This document shows positions 19,149 to 27,496 of a stretch of 64,000 nt of DNA, one piece after another. The position numbers were made by a program, and so were the translations under genes. The notes beneath the pieces were generated by a model, which saw only the letters and a program-made list of their open reading frames with translations, did not search any database and was not told the DNA's origin. How positions within the stretch are numbered: position 1 is the stretch's first letter; every line of letters begins with the position of its first letter. Origin of the DNA: Rhodobacteraceae bacterium IMCC1909 (GTDB lineage: Bacteria > Pseudomonadota > Alphaproteobacteria > Rhodobacterales > Rhodobacteraceae); the NCBI GenBank assembly GCA_030704425.1, contig JAPDHM010000002.1, forward strand, positions 1,269,864 through 1,333,863. The letters are read 5' to 3'.

Positions 19149-20684
19149 TCAAAAAAGAGACAATTGGCCGTCATTTTTAGGTTTTGCTTTGCGTGTTTTG
19201 GTCGACTGGTTTTTGCGGCTTCCCAATTTGAGGAAAACGGAATTTGCCGCAGCTCGAAACTCTGGACCGTGCTTGACCTCAAAAATCTTTTGCTTTGCTG
19301 CGCGTGTCGCGGTGGTATGATCCACGATGGGGGCGGGGTAGTCCTGCCCATGAATCAAATTACTGGACGACATAAGGTTCGGTGTGAAGGCCCAAGGTTC
19401 GTGAATAAATTCATCTGGAACATCCTTAAGCTCTGGGACCCATTTGCGAATAAAAACACCTTTAGGGTCATGCTCTTTGGATTGCTTGATTGGGTTATAG
19501 ATGCGAATGGCATTAATTCCTGTGACGCCGGATTGCATCTGCATTTGGCTGTAGTGAATGCCGGGTTCATAATCTGTAAACAGGCGCGCCAAATGAGACC
19601 CTGTGACACGCCAATCGAGCCAAAGTTGATAGCTGGCGAAACTTACGAGCATGGCACGCATGCGAAAAGTGATCCAACCTTCAGCGGTAAGATTGCGCAT
19701 ACAGGCATCTATAAAGGGATATCCGGTCTTCCCATTTGCCCAGGCTTGAAACTGCGTAGGATTATGCGCCGTTTCGCGCAAATTTTCAAACGCGGGATGC
19801 ATGCAATGCGTCTCAATTTCGGGCTGATCTTCAATCTTTTGAATGAAGTGGCAACGCCAGGCTAAGCGCGATTCAAATGCGCGCAGGTTTCGTCCAAAAC
19901 TCTTATTTTCTTCTGGCGATAACTGTCCTCGCCGCTTGGCAATCGATTGGCTAACCTCTCGTGCAGACAGCGTTCCAAATGTGAGGTGGCTAGACAGGCG
20001 AGAACAGTAAAACTCTGACAGATTTGGCGCAGAAATGTGCGAAAGATAACCGCGAGAACGATGATTAAGAAAGCTCCGAAGATCTTTTACAGCCTGAATT
20101 CGGCCACCTTTTTGAACACGGCCAATTGGCAGATTTCCAAACATAGGGTCGCATTTTTCCGGCAGCGGATCTGATTGACAGCGCTCAACAGATGGCAGTG
20201 CATTGGGCCTTGGATGAATGGCTTCCATCATGCGCTTGTTTCGGATGTTTGACCAACTGTCGCGACTGCGTAATTTTCGCACTATGCCATTTGTCGGGGT
20301 GGTTCTTAGTTCGATATCGAGACCGCTGCACAGGTTTTGCACTGCAATATCTCGCTGGTACGACCAGAGGTTCCCAGTTTCTTCATGGGTATATATCGTG
20401 CCGATATGATGATCTGAATGAAGCTGTGCAAAGATGTGGGCAGCATGGCCAATTTTTATGATCAATTCTTGCCCTAACTCTCGCAGCTCTTTGTTTAGGT
20501 CGCACAGACAGTCATGGATAAAATGCCAATGACGCCGCGATGCATCTGGTTGGAGCCACTGATCGGGCTCCACGATATACAGGGGAATGACGGGCGCGTC
20601 TTGGCGTGAAGCCGCCAGGAGCGGGGCATGATCATTGACCCTTAGATCGCGCTTGAACCAAACTATGTTGTGTGTTTGTGACAT
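19149..20684 (-). CDS. Deoxyribodipyrimidine photolyase / cryptochrome family
   Basis: A 511-residue photolyase-type flavoprotein. The N-terminal antenna domain begins [25 protein letters not shown]. The C-terminal FAD domain shows [69 protein letters not shown] and the substrate-side [44 protein letters not shown] segment. Photolyases repair UV-made pyrimidine dimers with blue light; the Asn-Trp-rich active site looks intact. The frame is open up to 20783, but the family start is the ATG at 20684. A Lys-rich tail ends the protein. Confidence 0.92.
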   Translation of the reverse strand: MSQTHNIVWFKRDLRVNDHAPLLAASRQDAPVIPLYIVEPDQWLQPDASRRHWHFIHDCLCDLNKELRELGQELIIKIGHAAHIFAQLHSDHHIGTIYTHEETGNLWSYQRDIAVQNLCSGLDIELRTTPTNGIVRKLRSRDSWSNIRNKRMMEAIHPRPNALPSVERCQSDPLPEKCDPMFGNLPIGRVQKGGRIQAVKDLRSFLNHRSRGYLSHISAPNLSEFYCSRLSSHLTFGTLSAREVSQSIAKRRGQLSPEENKSFGRNLRAFESRLAWRCHFIQKIEDQPEIETHCMHPAFENLRETAHNPTQFQAWANGKTGYPFIDACMRNLTAEGWITFRMRAMLVSFASYQLWLDWRVTGSHLARLFTDYEPGIHYSQMQMQSGVTGINAIRIYNPIKQSKEHDPKGVFIRKWVPELKDVPDEFIHEPWAFTPNLMSSSNLIHGQDYPAPIVDHTTATRAAKQKIFEVKHGPEFRAAANSVFLKLGSRKNQSTKTRKAKPKNDGQLSLF

Positions 20685-21049
20685 TTTAAGCTTTTGGTTG
20701 GTGCGGATTGTTTGTGCGATCACACAGGGCGTATGAGACATGAGCGTAATTGTAAGTATCAATTGGATTGGCCATAAACGCAAATTCCCCCTGCAAGGGA
20801 TCCCATATTAAAGCTTTAGGCAGATGGGGGATTGAACTGCCAAACTCCTCGCCATGGTCTTGGTATATTAAAACACCATCTCCCTTGCATGATCTTGATA
20901 TAGTGTGATCCTAAACTCCGACCATAACAAAATTTAAGTGATCCAATAGCGCTGGGACAGCGTAACTTAATATGACATTTCTTCTCCCTGAGTAAATGTA
21001 CAACTCTGCTGCTGGTCTTTCGGGGCCAGCCGCTTTTTGGGATTTTGGA

Positions 21050-22204
21050 TTAGTTTATCTTCTCCATGGCTTGGGCAAGATCGCTCGTCAAATCTTCTAC
21101 CTTTTCAAGACCAATATTGAGCCGCACAATCCGGCCACCAAAATCCTGGTTGGGGCGCTGTAAATCTGGATAGACCACCGCAAGGCTGTGTACCCCACCC
21201 CAGCTCATTCCAATCTTAAAAATATTCAGCTGATTTATAAACTCCACAACCTGGTCTGCGGCAATGGTATCCTTAAAAATGAAAGAAAACACGCTCGTTG
21301 ATCCGCTAAAATCCCGCGCCCAAGTGTCATGCCCCGGACAAGACGGCAGTGCCGGATGAAGGACCTGCGTGACCAAAGGGTGATCAACCAGCCAATTTGC
21401 AATCTCAAGGGTGTTTCGTTCCAATACCTCCAACCGAACAGCCAGAGTTTGCAACCCGCGTAAGGCCAAGCTGCAATCATCGGGCGAGACGGCAAGGCCC
21501 AGCTGCTGATAAATTGGTCCAAGCCGTTCGTAAGCGGCTTTGTCACGCGCAGAAACCGAGCCAAGCAAGAGGTCGCTGTGACCGCCCACATATTTTGTGA
21601 GCGCCTGCATACTGACATCAACACCATGTGCGAATGCGTCAAACATCACTCCAGCCGCATATGTATTATCCAGGGCCACGGCAACGCCGCGGGCATGGGC
21701 GGCTTGAACGATAGCGGGCACATCTTGCACCTCCATCGTGACAGATCCGGGGCTTTCGCACCAAATGAGGCTTGTATTTTCGCGGATCAGCCCGTCAATC
21801 CCAGCGCCGATCAAGGGGTCGTAGGCTTCGACCTCAATATTCAATCCACGCATGATACCTTCGGCCATCGCCTTGTTCGGCCCATAGGCGGAATGCGGCA
21901 CCAAAGCATGGCTGCCAGCTTGGCAATAAGCAAAATAGATCAGCGCAATAGCTGCCTGTCCCCCGGGCACGATAAAGGTCTCAGATGCTCCTTCAAGCTC
22001 CGCCAGTCTTGCCGCCAATTCCAAAGTCGTCGGTGTTCCATAAAGCCCATAGGAATAGCCATACTCGGCTTGCCGCCAATCATCTGTAATGACCGCTTGA
22101 TCGGGAAATAACACCGTTGAGCCACGATAGACAGGGACGGCAAGCGAGCGGTAATCTTGCCGCGCCTTCAAAGAAGGGTTCAATAATTTCGTGCGCCAAT
22201 CCAT
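21050..22204 (-). CDS. metC: Cystathionine beta-lyase / trans-sulfuration PLP enzyme
   Basis: This 384-residue fold-type I PLP enzyme is of the Cys/Met metabolism family. It shows YGLYGTPTTLELAARLAELEGA, SGGQAA-like PGGQAAIALIY (cofactor phosphate binding), ESPGSVTMEVQDV, DNTYAAGVMFDAFAHG (Asp179 facing the pyridine) and the Schiff-base lysine Lys204 in SMQALTKYVGGHSDLLLG. Family members cleave cystathionine to homocysteine, or make or break related thioethers. The exact reaction is uncertain, and the symbol is the closest match. The racemase-type gene lies 97 bases upstream, on the same strand. Confidence 0.8.
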   Translation of the reverse strand: MDWRTKLLNPSLKARQDYRSLAVPVYRGSTVLFPDQAVITDDWRQAEYGYSYGLYGTPTTLELAARLAELEGASETFIVPGGQAAIALIYFAYCQAGSHALVPHSAYGPNKAMAEGIMRGLNIEVEAYDPLIGAGIDGLIRENTSLIWCESPGSVTMEVQDVPAIVQAAHARGVAVALDNTYAAGVMFDAFAHGVDVSMQALTKYVGGHSDLLLGSVSARDKAAYERLGPIYQQLGLAVSPDDCSLALRGLQTLAVRLEVLERNTLEIANWLVDHPLVTQVLHPALPSCPGHDTWARDFSGSTSVFSFIFKDTIAADQVVEFINQLNIFKIGMSWGGVHSLAVVYPDLQRPNQDFGGRIVRLNIGLEKVEDLTSDLAQAMEKIN

Positions 22205-22301
22205 GTTTATTCCTTACTTTTATGTCTTCTGGCACATTCGGCGGCCCCATCAAACCCGATACATCCGTTGCCATTGGTTAAACCCTAGGGCGTGCACTTA
22301 T

Positions 22302-23114
22302 TTAGATGTCTTGGTCCGGAAGCCGGGCATGAAACAAGCACCCAAGTCCTGCGACTTCATCATGAATTCCAGCCAGTCGCAACAAATGCCAAGCCAAAGC
22401 ATGATTGGAGGCTGTCACAGGCTTGCCCAATGCCGCTTCCGCTTGCCCAACAATGCCCGCCGCACGAAGACTGGTGCAGGAAATAAAAACGCCATCCACA
22501 AGATCATTTTGGCCAACTGCAAGCGCTGCGTCCAAGATTGCTTCAGGTGTGATCCGTCCGACCACCCGATCATCCTGTTGGTAAAAGGAGCCGACAGATT
22601 GAATGACAATACCAGCCTCCTCAAAGCGCGCCTGCATCAATTCTGTGACATCGGGACGGTAGGGGGTTACAAGACCAAGCCGCTTGACCCCCAATTGCTT
22701 GAGTGCAGCTTTCGCCGCCGTCAAAGGATTGCTGGTCGGCACAGTGGGGTGGTGGCTTTGTATCAACTCGGAAACTCGCAGCTCTCCAATGATCGTACTG
22801 CCAGAGGTGCAGCCATAGCCAATGGCTTTAAGACCAAGATAAGCTGGCAAGAGCGCTGCGGCTTTTGGAAGTTCTAACTCCATTTGCACCAGCGTGTCTG
22901 GTGTCACCTCCGCGTCATTGGCGAGGCGTGCGTGATAGAGTGCAACCCCTGGAAGATCGGCCATATGCCGCATCTCCCATTCCATGGTTTGATCAGATTC
23001 AAGTACCAATAATCCAATCCGCGCCCGCGCGCCTGCGCCAAAATCTGTCTTGAAATCCAACCGGGCAATTTCTGGCGTATTTAGTGTGGACTCTGGCAAG
23101 CTGTGCCTCCTCAA
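22302..23114 (-). CDS. Aspartate/glutamate racemase superfamily (maleate isomerase / EutA-like)
   Basis: The 270-residue protein has the two-Cys racemase-superfamily plan. The first half has ARIGLLVLESDQTMEWEMR and AIGYGCTSGSTIIGE (first catalytic Cys), and the second half has RLGLVTPYRPDVTELM and DGVFISCTSLRAAGIV (second catalytic Cys). This layout is typical of maleate isomerase, arylmalonate decarboxylase and the ectoine-utilisation protein EutA. No other ectoine gene is visible nearby, so the EutA role is not supported by context. It probably shares a transcript with the downstream PLP enzyme. Confidence 0.78.
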   Translation of the reverse strand: MRRHSLPESTLNTPEIARLDFKTDFGAGARARIGLLVLESDQTMEWEMRHMADLPGVALYHARLANDAEVTPDTLVQMELELPKAAALLPAYLGLKAIGYGCTSGSTIIGELRVSELIQSHHPTVPTSNPLTAAKAALKQLGVKRLGLVTPYRPDVTELMQARFEEAGIVIQSVGSFYQQDDRVVGRITPEAILDAALAVGQNDLVDGVFISCTSLRAAGIVGQAEAALGKPVTASNHALAWHLLRLAGIHDEVAGLGCLFHARLPDQDI

Positions 23115-23405
23115 GTTTTATAGTTCGAACCTTGCAATGGCGTCGGACAGAAAAACAATCTTTTTCTCACTGAATGGGGCTCATTTCGACAGGGGAAATG
23201 GGGCGTGCATCGTAAGAAAAAATCGCGATCAACCTGCATCGCCAAATAGAGGCTAGATTACTTGAGCCTCCGTAATTCGTAAGCAATGTGGACGTTTAAC
23301 CTGTCAGGTTTAAACCGTGATTTGTCGTTGAACGGCGAGGAGTGGCTTGGCGCAGATAGTGCGCCTTGTAAATTCTGCTACCAAACATATCTGCAAACAA
23401 AGTTG

Positions 23406-23612
23406 CTATGATTGTATTAAGCTTATCAGGCAGACCAGCATCGCCATGGAAATTTCAGTGCCATTATCACGCGCGCCTAAGACAGCCAAGTCGAACGCGT
23501 GATCGTCAATCAGCTGTGCCCAATCAAGCATGAATTTCTTGCGGGCTGTTGGGGCCATTTTCGCCAGCCCCTGTTTCAAAGGCCCTGCGCGCAGCTTCCA
23601 CCGCATGATCCC
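23406..23612 (-). pseudogene. Aldehyde dehydrogenase N-terminal remnant
   Basis: Two minus-strand frames join into an aldehyde dehydrogenase N-terminal region: DHAVEAARRAFETGAGENG in one frame continues as KMAPTARKKFMLDWAQLIDDHAFDLAVLGARDNGTEISMA in another. This matches the family pattern 'AVxAARxAF...W..M.P..R...L..WAxLIExHxDELAxLExxDNGKP'. The rest of the gene, including the cofactor fold and catalytic Cys, is missing. A frameshift and a large deletion have destroyed it. Confidence 0.6.
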
Positions 23613-23767
23613 ACAATGACGCATGTCCGTTAACGGTCAAGTATTTCACAGGTGGCGATCGTGGGTCTCGTTGGACATTGAATGGGTCGGTTGAATGGGG
23701 GCGACTGAACCGCCTCACGTCGAAACAACATCGTTTGAGGTGCAATTACGACCCGTATTGTCGGGAC

Positions 23768-24751
23768 CTATGGCAGCACGCCCAAAGTCAATGCGCCGAA
23801 TGAAATCGTATTATTGGTGATGGTTAGGGGGATCGTTAAACTGTCTTCTGATCCACCTTCGATCGCAAGGTTCACCAAAATTGTATAAAAGAACTCTTCA
23901 AGATTTGGTTCGATATATCCCAGACGTTTCACCAAACTAAATAAAGTTTTCCAATTCTGCATTGTAAGATTAACATTACCGTTGAGAGCTCCGGCTTCGT
24001 TACTCACCAGTTTGGCGTCCAACAAAACTGATATGTCACCGTAGTTAATAAGAGCCTCGTGTAACAGCAGCATTTGCAACTGAGGTGCGCCACTTGCCAT
24101 CGTCAGTCGATCAAGAGGTTGTGATAGCTCGGCCTCGGCAGAGAGGGAAATATTTTGAATTCTTTGGTAATCTTTGCCTAATCCAACCAACATATTTGAC
24201 AGGTTCAGATTCTGAATTTGCGCGGTCACCTGGTAGTTTGTTTCTGTATTTGGAGAGGCGCTTACATGGGCAGACATTGTCTCAATCTCTGCTCCTGTTA
24301 TCCCCTCAAAGGACAGGATAACATTTTGGAAATTTGCGTCTAAATTCTCGAGAGAGAGTTGTAAGTTAGGTTTGAAGAAAACACTTAAATCCGCAAGTTC
24401 AGCGTCAATTCCAAGTGATCCGATCGAACCTGAGATGCTGTGAGGGTCTGATAAATCTACATTTATTCTGTTCGGCTGATAACTTTTAGCCTCCACAAGG
24501 ACTTCCTGGGTTGCCCATGTGAACCTGTCTTTAGCCCCAATTTCAATTTCCGTGATCCCGATTGCGAAATTTTTGGGGTAGCCCGTAACGGAAGCAACTT
24601 CAAATTGAGCTGCAGTTCCTGAAATTTGCGGGTTTTGACTGGCCAGAGAAATGCCGCGTTCAATAGCGTAAGCGAAAGCTGTCCAATAGCCAGTCCAAAT
24701 AAAAAATGGAATGGATATTAGCAGTGCAATTCGTTTCACAAACTTAGTCAT
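23768..24751 (-). CDS. DUF2125 domain-containing protein
   Basis: The 327-residue protein begins with a signal anchor or signal peptide (FVKRIALLISIPFFIWTGYWTAFAYAIERGISLA). A beta-rich domain follows, typical of DUF2125: GTAAQFEVASVTGYPKNFAIGITEIEI (the 'GxPxxF' element), WATQEVLVEAKSYQPNRINVDLSDPHSI and so on. Proteins of this family are found throughout alphaproteobacteria and are expected in the periplasm; their function is unknown. It is transcribed leftward and is separated by 120 bases from the DUF6447 genes, so it may be expressed independently. Confidence 0.8.
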   Translation of the reverse strand: MTKFVKRIALLISIPFFIWTGYWTAFAYAIERGISLASQNPQISGTAAQFEVASVTGYPKNFAIGITEIEIGAKDRFTWATQEVLVEAKSYQPNRINVDLSDPHSISGSIGSLGIDAELADLSVFFKPNLQLSLENLDANFQNVILSFEGITGAEIETMSAHVSASPNTETNYQVTAQIQNLNLSNMLVGLGKDYQRIQNISLSAEAELSQPLDRLTMASGAPQLQMLLLHEALINYGDISVLLDAKLVSNEAGALNGNVNLTMQNWKTLFSLVKRLGYIEPNLEEFFYTILVNLAIEGGSEDSLTIPLTITNNTISFGALTLGVLP

Positions 24752-24873
24752 TATCGCAATACCAAAGCCTTCAAACCTAGGCGCATCAAGGACAGTTTTA
24801 AGCCAGGATCATTGAAATGGCCACCAGCGTTGGGCCGGAGAGCTCCCCCGACTCCGTCGTAGGATTGATCGGA

Positions 24874-25065
24874 TCAGGACGCTTTTGCCAGTTCCGCTTT
24901 AAGTGCCGCAACATATGAATTTCGTGCTGTTTGATAAACAGAAATTTCGTTTTGCAATTTTCTCATTTGGACTTCCAAGAACTGAAGACTTGCAAGTTGG
25001 GCCTTGCCATTGTCTGTCAAATCTTCGGTGTTGTAATCTACATTATCGACTGTAATTTTCGGCAT
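24874..25065 (-). CDS. DUF6447 family small protein (copy 1)
   Basis: A 63-residue protein beginning MPKITVDNVDYNTEDLTDNGKAQLASLQFLEVQMRKLQNEI and ending in a helical YQTARNSYVAALKAELAKAS. This is the recognised DUF6447 pattern: a short 'VDGVxY' beta hairpin followed by a long coiled-coil-like helix. It has no signal peptide and no known function. It is the last of three related genes on this strand downstream of a type I secretion operon; such genes occur near T1SS clusters encoding large surface proteins. The ATG is preceded by GAGGAAAT on the minus strand. Confidence 0.8.
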   Translation of the reverse strand: MPKITVDNVDYNTEDLTDNGKAQLASLQFLEVQMRKLQNEISVYQTARNSYVAALKAELAKAS

Positions 25066-25083
25066 TTCATTTCCTCTGTATGT

Positions 25084-25308
25084 TTAGTCAAAGAGCGATG
25101 CGATATCGACGCCTGACTTTCCTTGGATCATTTCACGTTTCAATTCTTGAATATAACTTTTTTTGGCTCGAGTTAGCAGAGCGCAAAGGTTGTTTGTATC
25201 CTGAATTTGCTTATCAGTATGTTGCAGCTTTTCTAATATAGCCTTTGCATCTTTGCTAAGGCTATCCAGGTCGTGTTCAACACCATCAATTTTGATTTTC
25301 TGCGACAT
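25084..25308 (-). CDS. DUF6447 family small protein (copy 2)
   Basis: The 74-residue paralogue begins MSQKIKIDGVEHDLDSLSKDAKAILEKLQHTDKQIQDTNNLCALLTRAKKSYIQELKREM, with the same hairpin-plus-helix layout as its neighbours and an extra C-terminal GKSGVDIASLFD extension. It starts 9 bases after the stop of copy 3 on the same strand and ends 18 bases before copy 1, so the three genes look like one transcript. Function unknown; the divergence from copies 1 and 3 argues for an old duplication. Confidence 0.75.
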   Translation of the reverse strand: MSQKIKIDGVEHDLDSLSKDAKAILEKLQHTDKQIQDTNNLCALLTRAKKSYIQELKREMIQGKSGVDIASLFD

Positions 25309-25317
25309 GATGTGTGC

Positions 25318-25587
25318 TTATTTTTTTGGGCTTTTAAGTTTTTTTGGGCTTTTAAGCAATTCGCCTTTAAGCGCTGCCTGGTAGCCGAGACGCGCGGTAT
25401 CAGAAACCGCCCATTCATTTTGCAACTGTCGAACTTGGTGATCTACAAACTGAATATTTGAGAGCTGAGCTTTCGCGGCATCAGTCATGTCACTGAACTT
25501 ATATTCAACGCCATCAACGGTGATAAGCCCTGTGGATTCTTGGTCCATTTTCGCCTCTTTTTCTATTTTGTTACTTTGCATATTCAT
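25318..25587 (-). CDS. DUF6447 family small protein (copy 3)
   Basis: This third paralogue of up to 89 residues has the DUF6447 core TGLITVDGVEYKFSDMTDAAKAQLSNIQFVDHQVRQLQNEWAVSDTARLGYQAALKGEL. The frame allows starts at MNMQSNKIEKEAK or at MDQESTG, and the core begins after either. It ends with a short Lys-rich tandem (KSPKKLKSPKK) caused by a small DNA duplication. It is the first gene of the DUF6447 trio and lies 178 bases from the winged-helix-like gene. Confidence 0.75.
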   Translation of the reverse strand: MNMQSNKIEKEAKMDQESTGLITVDGVEYKFSDMTDAAKAQLSNIQFVDHQVRQLQNEWAVSDTARLGYQAALKGELLKSPKKLKSPKK

Positions 25588-25765
25588 CGCTCCGGCTCCA
25601 ACAATAAGTATCTTAAATACAGTGTTCGCCGTAACTTAAGATGTCTCTAGCTAAATAATAAACGCACCGTGTATCAACAATACTAAACCGTTCAAATTTG
25701 CTCATGTGTTTCATTTTTGACGCTATTTAAGCCTTCACTAATGGGCTGCGACTATCCTGAGGTGG

Positions 25766-26134
25766 TTACTCATATGATATGTTTGTCACTTCGGGTAGGC
25801 GCGGTGTCTCCCTAGTCATCATGAACCGTTCCAATTCCAAATTTAGCTCCTCACTCAGGATTAGTGATTTCCGACTTTTCTTTTCGCTTTTGGTTTTTAC
25901 AAGGCTTCCTTCCTCAATTTTGAGTTTAAGGAAAGCGTAAAGCGTCATTGGGTTTTCTGTTTTGGTGTGAAGCATATCGATGTAATTCCAGATGCCATAA
26001 TCGGGGTTTCCGTCCAATTGAGCTATCGTGAGAAGCAGTTCCCACCGGCTGATATTCTTCATAAACGGGAAGAGTATCGATTTGGTATCAACGGCCTTCA
26101 AAACGAGCAATTCATCTGCAATTGTCATTTTCAA
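25766..26134 (-). CDS. Small winged-helix-like protein next to T1SS operon
   Basis: A 122-residue basic protein. Its middle reads ISRWELLLTIAQLDGNPDYGIWNYIDMLHTKTENPMTLYAFLKLKIEEGSLVKTKSEKKSRKSLILSEEL, which has the helix-helix-recognition-helix-wing rhythm of MarR-type winged helix proteins (a beta wing with KSEKKSRKSLILSEE). I do not recognise a specific family. It follows the HlyD-type gene after 36 bases on the same strand, so it is probably the last gene of the secretion operon and could regulate the divergent surface-protein gene, which is inference. Confidence 0.6.
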   Translation of the reverse strand: MKMTIADELLVLKAVDTKSILFPFMKNISRWELLLTIAQLDGNPDYGIWNYIDMLHTKTENPMTLYAFLKLKIEEGSLVKTKSEKKSRKSLILSEELNLELERFMMTRETPRLPEVTNISYE

Positions 26135-26170
26135 AAACCTTTCTGGTTTGGTATGTGTTGATCCAGTGAA

Positions 26171-27481
26171 TTAATCACGTAGAGCCAACTCTTTAACTTT
26201 TGAAACGGGTTGCCAGATATAGTCGAGAACGGTCCGCTTTCCGGAAACCACATCCACGGTTGCTGTCATGCCGGGAAGCAAGACCACTTCTTCGCCCGTT
26301 TCCAAGGTAATACCGCTGTCGATAGATATATCGAGTATGTAGTATGAACGACTGGCACCTCCGGATGTATCAGTGATGGCATCGGGGCTTATGCTTGTTA
26401 CATATCCGTCAATAGCGCCATACTTAGAGGAGTCATAGGCACTCAAACGGATGCGTACAAAATCATTCATACGGATGCTCGAAATGTCTTTTGGATCTAT
26501 TTTAGCTTCAAGTTTAAGCGCCTCTCCGGTCGGCACAATTTCCAGTATCACATCCCCCGCTCGGACATATGCACCAACAGTCTGAAAGTTGATCCGATTA
26601 ACAATACCATCGACCGGCGCGCGTATTACTGTGCGTTTAACCCGCTCTTGTAGCGCGGGAACAAGTGTATTGACCTCACTTAATTCGGCAACAACGGTGT
26701 TAAGCTCTTCAAGCGCACGGCGCTTATAGCTGTCGAGGCCATTTGATATCTCGTTTTCAACTTCCAAGATGGCAGACTGTGCGATCGCGACCCGGGCTAC
26801 TCCGGCCTGAATTTCGCCAGACATGCGCTGTTCATCACGGCGCAGCTCCAAAAGCCGCGTTTCGGGCATGATATTTTGGCGCACCAGCGGATCAATGATG
26901 GTGATTTCATCCTTGATCAGGCCCAGCATATTGCGTGACGTCTCTAGGGCTTGTTGGGATGCTGTTAGATCTTGCTCCCGTTGGATTTTTTGCAGCTTCA
27001 GGATAGACATCAGCCCAGAGAGCTCTTTGCGCTTGGCAAGGTGTAGGGCCTCTTCAGTTGCGGCCGTATCCTTGGACTGCGCCATCATAGATGCGTCAGG
27101 CGCAAATTCTAATCCTCGGCTTTCTGCCTGTAGGCGAAGCTCCCTGACAAAGAGCGTTGCAGCCCGTTGCTGAAGCTTATCCAATTCTGACTGCAATTCG
27201 ATCGGATTGATTTCGTAGAGCACATCATCCGTTTGCACGAGGGCGTTTTCATCAACAGAGCGCGATAAGATCACGCCAGACTCGGATGACTGGACCATTT
27301 GGTTCTGGGTGGTGGATACAATTTTCCCATCGCCCCGCGTGACATTATCGAGTTCGGCGATGGACGCCCAGCCCAATACCGAGACGATCAAGGCCGCAAT
27401 GACAAAGATGATGAGAGAGTTGCCGAAGCCCTCACGCTCTTCCATTTCTCGGGATAGTTTTTCGAATTTTGATTTGGCCAT
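26171..27481 (-). CDS. HlyD family type I secretion periplasmic adaptor
   Basis: The 436-residue membrane-fusion subunit of a type I secretion system links the inner-membrane ABC transporter to the TolC-type pore. It has a short cytoplasmic start, one membrane helix (NSLIIFVIAALIVSVLGWASIAEL), a lipoyl-like half (VTRGDGKIVSTTQNQMVQSSESGVILSR), a long coiled-coil hairpin (about residues 90-270) and the second half VIRAPVDGIVNRINFQTVGAYVRAGDVILEIVPTGEAL. A beta-barrel end follows with LPGMTATVDVVSGKRTVLDYIWQPV. The length is typical of the LapC/HlyD class. It starts 15 bases after the ABC gene. Confidence 0.93.
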   Translation of the reverse strand: MAKSKFEKLSREMEEREGFGNSLIIFVIAALIVSVLGWASIAELDNVTRGDGKIVSTTQNQMVQSSESGVILSRSVDENALVQTDDVLYEINPIELQSELDKLQQRAATLFVRELRLQAESRGLEFAPDASMMAQSKDTAATEEALHLAKRKELSGLMSILKLQKIQREQDLTASQQALETSRNMLGLIKDEITIIDPLVRQNIMPETRLLELRRDEQRMSGEIQAGVARVAIAQSAILEVENEISNGLDSYKRRALEELNTVVAELSEVNTLVPALQERVKRTVIRAPVDGIVNRINFQTVGAYVRAGDVILEIVPTGEALKLEAKIDPKDISSIRMNDFVRIRLSAYDSSKYGAIDGYVTSISPDAITDTSGGASRSYYILDISIDSGITLETGEEVVLLPGMTATVDVVSGKRTVLDYIWQPVSKVKELALRD

Positions 27482-27496
27482 AACGCTCTCTTATTC

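Noticed and set aside
21010-21049. GC hairpin GCTGG / CCAGC followed by CTTTTTGG downstream of the PLP enzyme
   Set aside because: The T run is on the strand opposite to the gene that would need it, so it is not a convincing terminator for that gene.
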